Origin: a virus
Direction: 5' to 3' (one strand)
IMG/VR virus record: IMGVR_UViG_3300044535_000421
Span: 1 to 25,605 of that record
Length of the DNA stretch: 25,605 nucleotides
Part shown: positions 13,961 through 19,980 of the stretch, piece after piece
Layout: each line of letters opens with the position of its first letter
Position numbering within the stretch: the first letter of the stretch is position 1
Made by a program: the position numbers and the translations under genes
Notes under the pieces: model-generated
What the model was told of the DNA's origin: nothing
The model's database searches: none
Seen by the model: the letters and a program-made list of their open reading frames with translations, nothing else

Positions 13961-14690
13961 GATTGTTCCTGATGTACTCGTTCATGTCCTCTGGAGTTCC
14001 AACACCGTGCATCTCGTCTACTTGAAACAGGGTTATCTTCTTACCGTCAGCGATAGCCTCGTTGTATACAGGAGCAATGTAGAACTCCCCGTTGGTGCGA
14101 ATGTCTTTAGCAATCATCTGCTCTGCATACTTAACGTAGTCAGAGCCCTTTGACCATCCATAGATGCCTACGTTTGCTTGGTCACTAATAACGTTCTTCT
14201 CAGCAACTTCCGTCACCATGGCCCAAGAACTTTTGACGTAAGACCATTTAGGGTCAGAGGCAGTAAACACAGCGGTCACTCCATCAAACCCAATGAAAGA
14301 CATTCCTTGAAACGGCCTAGAATCCCATTTGATTATCTGGTCTGAGTTAGCAATAACTAGAGGGGTGTCGTTATTGACTAGGTCCTTGGCTAGGAGACTG
14401 GTGCTGGCAGCACCATCAGTCAGACCATCTACCTCAACAATTGAGCAGCCGGGGGCAATCTCGTCCAGCACATCATCTAGGTGATACTTGACTCGGTGGT
14501 CTTTCTGCACCAAGAATATGTAGTGGCCGTCAATACCTAAGCTCTCCACCACGTGCTGAATCATAGGCTTGCCAAAAATCTTAATCAGTGGCTTAGGAAG
14601 AGAGTAGCCCTTTTCAACAAACCTGCTGCCAAGCCCTGCCATAGGGATTAGCACGTTAGGCTTTGTGGATGACTCTGTCAATTCGGTCAA
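13953..14690 (-). CDS. Sugar nucleotidyltransferase (NTP_transferase family)
   Basis: Up to 245 residues. The signature LIPMAGLGSRF (14-24) with PKP (32-34) is the nucleotide-binding loop; NSDQ (115-118) supplies the metal-binding Asp; 'GVGTPEDMNEY' near the C-terminus is the usual closing motif. Known chemistry: sugar-1-phosphate (or other phosphate) plus NTP gives an NDP-sugar and pyrophosphate. Which sugar and nucleotide cannot be told. The listed TTG start at 14690 overlaps the HAD gene by 35 bases; a GTG at 14654, just after the HAD stop, is an alternative that begins immediately before LIPMAG. No strong Shine-Dalgarno decides between them. With the HAD phosphatase it could supply an activated sugar to the GT2 and GT61 enzymes. 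Confidence 0.85.
   Translation of the reverse strand: MTELTESSTKPNVLIPMAGLGSRFVEKGYSLPKPLIKIFGKPMIQHVVESLGIDGHYIFLVQKDHRVKYHLDDVLDEIAPGCSIVEVDGLTDGAASTSLLAKDLVNNDTPLVIANSDQIIKWDSRPFQGMSFIGFDGVTAVFTASDPKWSYVKSSWAMVTEVAEKNVISDQANVGIYGWSKGSDYVKYAEQMIAKDIRTNGEFYIAPVYNEAIADGKKITLFQVDEMHGVGTPEDMNEYIRNNLD
13966..13970 (-). promoter_or_regulatory. Ribosome binding site for the TTG start at 13960
   Basis: AGGAA on the minus strand, 5 bases long and ending about 5 bases before the TTG. There is no ATG or GTG nearby that would retain the IAHRGN motif, so this site decides the start. Confidence 0.65.
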
Positions 14691-15273
14691 AATAAAGGTC
14701 TTTTCTGTTTAATACTTTTTCTATTCTAGCACCTGTTGCAGTGGCCGCCCTAAGACCAATCTCGCTATCTTCAAAGATAATGGTTTCATCAGGCAAAGAG
14801 TTAAAGTATTCCATGCATGTATTGTATATTTGTGGATCTGGTTTGGGAAACTTCACATCTTCGTTGCTTAAGGAGTAGTCTACGTATCGGTGAACTCCCA
14901 GTGATCTTAGGCAAGTGTCCAGGGTCTGCCTGATGCTGTTGCTGGCCACCGCAATCTTTATGCCCCTAGACTTGATGAACTTAAACAGACTAACTAGATC
15001 CTCGTCAGGAGAAATGCTTTCAAACAAAACAGCAGAATATTCCTGTTTTCTTTGCCAAACGTTTCTGTGAAGCTCCTTAGGTAAACCTTTTGTTTCTGTA
15101 AGAATTTGAAGCTTGGCATTAGTTGTTAGTCCCTCATACACTGTGTCTTGCTCGTTCCTAAGGATTATGTAGTGACTGCCAAACTCATCTAAAGCTAAGT
15201 TAAGGGCGTTAAAGTGTATCTCCTTGCTATCTAGGAGAACTCCATCTAGGTCAAATATAACTAACTTAATCAT
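14656..15273 (-). CDS. HAD-family phosphatase (beta-phosphoglucomutase/phosphoglycolate phosphatase-like)
   Basis: 205 residues. Motif I FDLDGVLLDS (D8 nucleophile, D10), motif II VASNS (S111), motif III K144 in PKPDP and motif IV FEDSEIG (E168, D169) are all present. The helical cap between residues 16 and 85 marks subfamily I. Known chemistry: phosphate transfer from or between sugar phosphates through an aspartyl-phosphate. ATG at 15273 overlaps the GT61 stop by 8 bases and has TGGAG 4 bases upstream. The adjacent nucleotidyltransferase suggests the pair prepares one sugar: phosphatase or mutase step followed by nucleotide activation. It could equally be a phosphatase acting on the nucleotidyltransferase's product. 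Confidence 0.88.
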   Translation of the reverse strand: MIKLVIFDLDGVLLDSKEIHFNALNLALDEFGSHYIILRNEQDTVYEGLTTNAKLQILTETKGLPKELHRNVWQRKQEYSAVLFESISPDEDLVSLFKFIKSRGIKIAVASNSIRQTLDTCLRSLGVHRYVDYSLSNEDVKFPKPDPQIYNTCMEYFNSLPDETIIFEDSEIGLRAATATGARIEKVLNRKDLYFDRIDRVIHKA

Positions 15274-16342
15274 TGCACTCCAGGTAAGCCTTGAGCTTAG
15301 GGTTCCCTTCTATCTTTTGCTTAAACTCTTCAAAACTACGAGTCGGGTTCTGCACACAAGCGTATGTGTGATTATGGTAGTAAGCGAGGTTTTTGTAAAA
15401 GTTGTGTATCTCCTGAACAAAGAATGGATTAGTAATATCCTTAGGAGCGTTTGGAGGGGGTACCGAGACAACTAGTGGAGTTACAATCTCAAACATGCTG
15501 CCGCCGGTTTGCATAAATGCAGCGTTAGTTAGTCCGGATCCAGTTATAGAAACCATATTTTTTACCGAATAAAAGTAATCAAGTTGCTCTTGAAAACTGT
15601 TGAACTTTTCTGCGTGAATTATCTCGTACCCTAGGTCAGCAAAATACTTTTCTAGCTCTTTGTGGTCATCCATCCTAGAGTCGTTAACGTAAGTCAGCCC
15701 CTCGGCAATAACATCAGCTCTAGGTGCCATTAATCCCCGGCTTACAAAAACATTTTTAGTAGGTTTTATATCTGGATTAGTCACTTTTTGTTTAAAAAAC
15801 TCATGCACAAGGGTAGATTTTCTGCCGGACTCGTAGATAAAGCTTACTATTCTAAAGTTGTCCATGTAAACCACATCGTAGTTTTTTAATTGAACTAGAT
15901 TTACAGCAGTTCCATTTTCTTTCAATGTTTGTACAAAAAAGTTAAAAAAGTCCCACTCGGCGTGGGGAGCATACAGCGCTGGGTAAATTTCACTAATGTC
16001 AATCACAAGGTCGTGGTCTGGGTATTTTTCTAAAGCGTATAGTATCTCGGACATGTCGTCCAAAATTGAGTGGTAAAAGCTGTAGCAGATAGACTTTACA
16101 AGCTTTTTTTTGCCGTTAATTAGATTTATTGTGGTTGCATTAGAAGACTCTATGTACCCTTGTACCATGTTTTCTCCTGGAAAGAAGTAAAACAAGTCGT
16201 CACTTGTAGGCGGGTTTACGTTTTTAATCGTATACATGCCCTCGTAACTTGGAGTTGTTAGGGTGTCCTTATCGTAAACTGATGCCTCTATAGTAGTTAC
16301 TTGGTCTTTTCTAGACCTAATAAAAAGACTTGGAATTTTCAT
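15266..16342 (-). CDS. Glycosyltransferase family 61 protein
   Basis: 358 residues, starting by TAATG overlap with the CxxCxxCC protein gene. The C-terminal half has the GT61 (formerly DUF563) order of motifs: VFVSRG (198-203), R208, 'DHKELEKYFADLGYEIIHAE' (226-245), 'FNSFQEQLDYF' (247-257), 'TGSGLTN' (268-274) and 'GGSMFEI' (280-286). The N-terminal half includes 'SFYHSILDDMSEILYAL', the usual HF/H-x-x-x-D helix of the family. Known members transfer xylose, GlcNAc or other sugars to glycans or proteins in plants, animals and bacteria. In phages this family is rare but known in large aquatic viruses. It belongs to the sugar cassette; the acceptor is unknown. Confidence 0.87.
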   Translation of the reverse strand: MKIPSLFIRSRKDQVTTIEASVYDKDTLTTPSYEGMYTIKNVNPPTSDDLFYFFPGENMVQGYIESSNATTINLINGKKKLVKSICYSFYHSILDDMSEILYALEKYPDHDLVIDISEIYPALYAPHAEWDFFNFFVQTLKENGTAVNLVQLKNYDVVYMDNFRIVSFIYESGRKSTLVHEFFKQKVTNPDIKPTKNVFVSRGLMAPRADVIAEGLTYVNDSRMDDHKELEKYFADLGYEIIHAEKFNSFQEQLDYFYSVKNMVSITGSGLTNAAFMQTGGSMFEIVTPLVVSVPPPNAPKDITNPFFVQEIHNFYKNLAYYHNHTYACVQNPTRSFEEFKQKIEGNPKLKAYLECND

Positions 16343-16833
16343 TAGCTGTTCTTTTCTAGATTACGTTTAATTTCATTTTCTTTATCTCGCCTAGCTCTGG
16401 CTTCCATAAAATCTTGAGAACCTAAAGCGTAAAGTTGACCATCAATTGACCACTCCACATTAAGCTGACGTCCCACTGCAAATGTAACAAACCAAGACAA
16501 AAAATTAGGCTGTACTTCTTTGCCAGCAAATACCATGGATAGAAAATCTATACCGTCTAGCTGGTAAGGAACTATTATTTGTCCGGTATTAACTGGGCTA
16601 AACTCTAGCGGCACATAGTCTGTAGCCCTCCATGCACACTCAAAAGCTTTGCAGGGATCCTTAGGTCTGTTTTTGTAAATAGTGCAACCAACACCTGGAG
16701 TGACAAACTGACAGGGTTTTCCTGGAAACATGTCTTCTCCAAGAATATTGGCAGACAGCCACCCTTCGCAGCACTTGGTGCAGTCTGCGCAGCTGCGGTC
16801 ACTCTTGCCTAAACTCAAGGATACTTTTGCCAT
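16342..16833 (-). CDS. CxxCxxCC metal-binding protein (YkgJ/UPF0153-like)
   Basis: 163 residues. N-terminal Cys cluster C15-x2-C18-x2-C21-C22 followed by C41, C50, C61 and C66 is the pattern of the YkgJ family (zinc- or iron-chelating domain, Pfam CxxCxxCC). 'GVGCTIYKNRPKDPCKAFECAW' is typical of the second half. The C-terminal 100 residues have no recognised motif and end in a charged helix. Members bind iron or zinc; biological roles are mostly unknown, and several are found beside hydroxylases or sugar enzymes. ATG at 16833 lies 6 bases after the upstream stop. It is the only clear metal-binding protein in the cassette. Confidence 0.83.
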   Translation of the reverse strand: MAKVSLSLGKSDRSCADCTKCCEGWLSANILGEDMFPGKPCQFVTPGVGCTIYKNRPKDPCKAFECAWRATDYVPLEFSPVNTGQIIVPYQLDGIDFLSMVFAGKEVQPNFLSWFVTFAVGRQLNVEWSIDGQLYALGSQDFMEARARRDKENEIKRNLEKNS

Positions 16834-16839
16834 AATTAC

Positions 16840-17493
16840 TTACTGGTACTTCTTCCTGGACCAAAAGTGTTTTTTATAAAATCCAAACGGTGGATTGTGC
16901 ATAGTAAATCTGTACACCGGAAGTTTAGTTGGCTTTTCGTCCTCAACGTGGTGCTTCCAGTCAGCCCGTTTGAATGGCAACGCTTGAGCTATCGGGGTAC
17001 CTGCTGGTATAACTCCTACAAAGTCTTTTTTAATAAAGAACGGAAAGTTTACCGGAAGTCCAAAGCTGTCGGTTTCTACCACTCCTGATAGGGTGTAGAA
17101 AGGTAAGTCTATTCTATTCATCGGATGAGTAAACAGGGTGCTGTGCCCTTTAGGAGTTTTTATCAAAAAGAGATTGTTCCATTTGTATGGCTGCTTTGAG
17201 TATTCTCTTGGTATCTGCATATCCCCGAGCTGTGATTTAGCATGTGTAGAGACCATTTCGTGTTTTGAAATTTGCTGAACTCCAGTACCGTCAAAGTATA
17301 CGTCTGCGGCTAGAACTAGCATATAGCCTGAGGTCATAGAGTCTAAAAATGGCATACATTTTTTTATGGTGTCAATTCCCTCGGCCACTCCAGGAATTTT
17401 TCTAAACCACTCTGGCAGCAGTTTTGAAGCTGGCTGCGGGTGGTTAAGCTCTAAATTAATGTCTACTGAGTAAAAGTTAATCTTTTTTGTCAT
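16840..17493 (-). CDS. Unknown protein, paralogue of the 229-residue protein
   Basis: 217 residues from the ATG at 17493, chosen for GAAGGG 7 bases upstream; a GTG at 17508 is possible. It matches the protein at 17854-18543 along its length: 'QPASKLLPEWFRK' vs 'QPAPAKKFLPKWYQK', 'KKCMPFLDSMTSGYMLV' vs 'KKCVPFMDAMLSGYMLV', 'MNRIDLPFYTLSGV' vs 'LNRHDLPFTITSGI', and 'FVGVIPAGTPIAQALPFKRADW' in both with small changes. Both end 'FW-x-RK-x-YQ'. The motif 'IPAGTP-x-AQ-x-xPxKR' is characteristic; I believe it occurs in phage proteins of unknown function (possibly DUF6065), but this is from memory. The fold looks like an alpha/beta or cupin-like barrel. It may act in sugar or host modification, given the neighbours. 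Confidence 0.75.
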   Translation of the reverse strand: MTKKINFYSVDINLELNHPQPASKLLPEWFRKIPGVAEGIDTIKKCMPFLDSMTSGYMLVLAADVYFDGTGVQQISKHEMVSTHAKSQLGDMQIPREYSKQPYKWNNLFLIKTPKGHSTLFTHPMNRIDLPFYTLSGVVETDSFGLPVNFPFFIKKDFVGVIPAGTPIAQALPFKRADWKHHVEDEKPTKLPVYRFTMHNPPFGFYKKHFWSRKKYQ

Positions 17494-17854
17494 CGTCTGG
17501 CCCTTCACTAAAAGTCTTATTTACATACTTAAGTCCTTTTTTAACAAGTGTTTCTTTAGGATCAAACTCTACAAATTTAGTTTTTCTAGATGTTAATACC
17601 TTTGAAGCGTCCGTGTTTACACGAATGATCTCCACTACTGTTTCATCTTGTACTAAAGCAAGATAAGTTAATGGGAGATGACTAAATCTATCTGTTTCTG
17701 GTATAAAGACTGACCCTGGGTTGTAAATAGCCTGTTTAGTTCTTTTTAAATCAAATAGTTTTTGCTTTAAAAACTCAATCAGAAGTCCTCGTATGGTGGG
17801 CCTAAATTCTTTAATAAGGTCGCCATAAATCTGTTTTTTCTTTTTAAAAGGCAT
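17477..17854 (-). CDS. Unknown 125-residue protein between the paralogues
   Basis: 125 residues, TAATG overlap with the upstream gene, and a 17-base overlap with the downstream gene. N-terminus MPFKKKKQIYGDLIKEFRPT is basic; the middle 'RFSHLPLTYLALVQDETVVEIIRVNTD' is probably two strands; the end is acidic (SEGPDDDKKD). No family was recognised. The flanking paralogues and tight overlaps suggest that it works with them, perhaps as a regulatory or capping subunit, but this is speculative. Confidence 0.68.
   Translation of the reverse strand: MPFKKKKQIYGDLIKEFRPTIRGLLIEFLKQKLFDLKRTKQAIYNPGSVFIPETDRFSHLPLTYLALVQDETVVEIIRVNTDASKVLTSRKTKFVEFDPKETLVKKGLKYVNKTFSEGPDDDKKD
17501..17506 (-). promoter_or_regulatory. 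Ribosome binding site deciding the start at 17493
   Basis: The minus strand reads GAAGGG, 7 bases before the ATG at 17493. It lies within the 3' end of the 125-residue gene and favours 17493 over the in-frame GTG at 17508. Confidence 0.65.
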
Positions 17855-18543
17855 TATTGATAATTCTTTCTAACCCAGAAAAGTTTTTTATAGCTTTTTC
17901 CTGGAGTTCGTACCGTGGCACCCTGCAGATACTCTAGGTATTTAATTCCAGCATCGTTGTTTATCGCCTTCCATGAGGCACGTTTGATGGGGATTATTTG
18001 AGCAAAAGGAGTTCCTGCAGGAATTACTCCTACAAAGTCTTCTTTGATAAAAAACGGTATGTTACCACTAGTGGAGTACTTATCAGCGTCCATAATTCCA
18101 GACGTAATTGTAAATGGCAGGTCATGTCTGTTGAGCGGGTGAACTACCAACGCACTCCAGCCTCTAGGTAATTTAAATCCCCAAAAGCCTTTGAACGCTA
18201 AGTGATTGGGGCAGTGACCTGCTGGTCTAGGCATATGTTCGCCAAGAGATTTGGTTCTCTCTGCAATAAAGTCCTTAAACACTTCCGGAGAGTTCCAAGA
18301 TATTTTTAAAGATCCATCTTTGTTTTTAGATACAAAAATGTCTACTGGAGTTACCAACATGTACCCGCTAAGCATAGCGTCCATAAAAGGCACGCATTTC
18401 TTGAGCCCTGGGTGTTCTACACCGTGTTCGTCTTTAAACGTAAACTCAGACTTTTGATACCATTTAGGTAGAAACTTTTTAGCAGGGGCTGGTTGCCCTA
18501 GGTTTTCATACTCTCGCTGAGAGAAGAACCTAATTATCTTCAT
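17854..18543 (-). CDS. Unknown protein, paralogue of the 217-residue protein
   Basis: 229 residues; ATG at 18543 with AGGA about 8 bases upstream. It shares the whole-length pattern with the gene at 16840-17493, including 'QPAPAKKFLPKWYQK', 'KKCVPFMDAMLSGYMLV', 'HPLNRHDLPFTITSGI' and 'FVGVIPAGTPFAQIIPIKRASW'. It begins the accessory cassette, 9 bases after the stop of the Tyr-Thr-Ser repeat fibre. The presence of two diverged copies either side of a third gene points to an old duplication followed by specialisation. Function unknown; conserved His, Arg and aromatic residues suggest a binding pocket rather than a structural role. Confidence 0.75.
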   Translation of the reverse strand: MKIIRFFSQREYENLGQPAPAKKFLPKWYQKSEFTFKDEHGVEHPGLKKCVPFMDAMLSGYMLVTPVDIFVSKNKDGSLKISWNSPEVFKDFIAERTKSLGEHMPRPAGHCPNHLAFKGFWGFKLPRGWSALVVHPLNRHDLPFTITSGIMDADKYSTSGNIPFFIKEDFVGVIPAGTPFAQIIPIKRASWKAINNDAGIKYLEYLQGATVRTPGKSYKKLFWVRKNYQ

Positions 18544-18552
18544 GTTGTAGTC

Positions 18553-19980
18553 CTAGGCTCGTTGAATATTTACCGATGCCCCTATCGTGTCACTTTGAGC
18601 GTATTGAGTAGGGGAAATTGAAATTCCATAAGTAGTGTTAATTGTTGCTCCAGTTGCAGTATACACCAGGTCGTCACCTATTTGAGTCACTAAATTAGTA
18701 TCTGAAAAGGCCTTAGCTGTTATTTGGTTTCCTGAGGTGCTAACTAATATTGAACCAATGGTCTGGGCAGTAGAAACTATCGAGGAAGTAATTGTTGAGA
18801 CCGTGTCGCTTACTGATCTGTTAATTTTAAGTATGGCTTGATAAGCAAAGGTTTCTGCGTTTGTAAATGAAGTATACGGTACATTTGAGGTGTATGGTGA
18901 GTCAGATGTGTAAGGCACATTAGATGTGTACGGGTCATTTGAGGTATAAGGGTTACTTGAGGTGTAAGGGTCATTTGATGTGTAGGGGGTGGTGGATGTA
19001 TAGGGAGTAGCAGATGTGTAAGGGGTGGCAGCAGTGTATAGCCCAGCAGCAGATGTATAAAACGTTGCGCCTTGTGTGTAGTTAGTTGTTCCAGCGGTAT
19101 AGGTTGTTGTGCCTGCAGTGTATGTCCCACCTGCAGAAGTATATGAATCGGCTATAGTGAAAAAGCTAGAGCTAGTGAAGTTTGTTGCAGAAAGCCATGA
19201 TTGAAATGATGTATAACTAACTGAAAATTTTCCACCAGATGAACTAAATTTAGGATTGTTATACGTAAATCTAGAATACGTAGTTCCAGAAGCGTAATTA
19301 GTGGCCTTACTATATACAGCACCCTGTGTGTATATTGCATTTACAGTGTATGGAGTCGAAGAAGTGTAGGGTGTAGAAGCAGTATACGCACCACCAGCTA
19401 GTGTGTAAGTTGTTGTCCCTTGTGTGTAGGTTGTCGTTCCAGCTGTAAAAGTATCTGCTGCTGAAGTGTATGTATCCGCACCTTTAGTGTAGGTTGTAGT
19501 TCCTACTGAATACTGTGGCCCGCCGATGCTATATGTAGTGTCACCTTTAGTGTACCCAGTTGCACCAGAGGTGTAGGTAGGTGCGCTTGAAGTATAGGTG
19601 GTTGCACCAGACGTATAGTTTGTATTCCCTGGAATAGTGTTAAAAGTAGAATCTGTCGTGACCATCCACCAGTCAGAGCTGCTCTGCACCCAGATAGCCG
19701 CAGAAGCGCCATTGCCAATGTCAACAATACTAAGAATGTTGTCCTGTGTTGGCATTGATACGGTTGCGATTGGATATGAAGATCCTACTGCAGAAGTTGT
19801 AGTTGCAGTTGCTTTTGCTTTACCGGAATTTACCTCGATAGTTCCAGCAACCGCTGTCCACTTACTTCCGTCAGTAGCGGTACCCAAAGAACCTGTAGTG
19901 TTTGACCTTCCTGCAAAGTTATCGTAAAACCGCTTTCTTACCGAAGATACAGCACCTAAAAATACGTCTTTAATAGCCAT
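18553..19980 (-). CDS. Fibre protein with Tyr-Thr-Ser tandem repeats inserted in a split beta-sandwich
   Basis: 475 residues from the ATG at 19980 (TAATG with the upstream gene), preferred over a longer frame to 20010. Residues 20-118 start a beta-sandwich (FYDNFAGRSNTTGSLGT, KWTAVAGTIEV, IWVQSSSDWWMVTTDS). Residues 122-373 are tandem units with Tyr every 6-7 residues ('TYTSGAT', 'TYTQGTT', then 'PYTSND'), broken only by a Phe/Ser-rich segment at 235-279. The beta-sandwich resumes near 375 (AETFAYQAILKINRS) to the end. The same host domain and break point occur in the Cys-rich adhesin at 11320-12459. Likely a virion-surface adhesin; the Thr/Ser repeats could form a stacked beta structure or be glycosylated by the enzymes encoded downstream. 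No Cys in this protein. Confidence 0.82.
   Translation of the reverse strand: MAIKDVFLGAVSSVRKRFYDNFAGRSNTTGSLGTATDGSKWTAVAGTIEVNSGKAKATATTTSAVGSSYPIATVSMPTQDNILSIVDIGNGASAAIWVQSSSDWWMVTTDSTFNTIPGNTNYTSGATTYTSSAPTYTSGATGYTKGDTTYSIGGPQYSVGTTTYTKGADTYTSAADTFTAGTTTYTQGTTTYTLAGGAYTASTPYTSSTPYTVNAIYTQGAVYSKATNYASGTTYSRFTYNNPKFSSSGGKFSVSYTSFQSWLSATNFTSSSFFTIADSYTSAGGTYTAGTTTYTAGTTNYTQGATFYTSAAGLYTAATPYTSATPYTSTTPYTSNDPYTSSNPYTSNDPYTSNVPYTSDSPYTSNVPYTSFTNAETFAYQAILKINRSVSDTVSTITSSIVSTAQTIGSILVSTSGNQITAKAFSDTNLVTQIGDDLVYTATGATINTTYGISISPTQYAQSDTIGASVNIQRA
18862..19617 (-). repeat. Tyr-Thr-Ser repeat region, ending in nine 18-base units
   Basis: From 19617 down, units of 18-21 bases encode YT-x-G/S repeats of 6-7 residues. 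The last part, 18862-19023, is nine consecutive 18-base units, each encoding PYTS followed by two variable residues. The units have diverged at DNA level, so this is an old or selected repeat, not a recent slip product. Confidence 0.85.

Noticed and set aside
18862-19023. CRISPR-like array of 18-base repeats
   Set aside because: Units are contiguous without spacers, vary in sequence and encode a protein repeat in frame.
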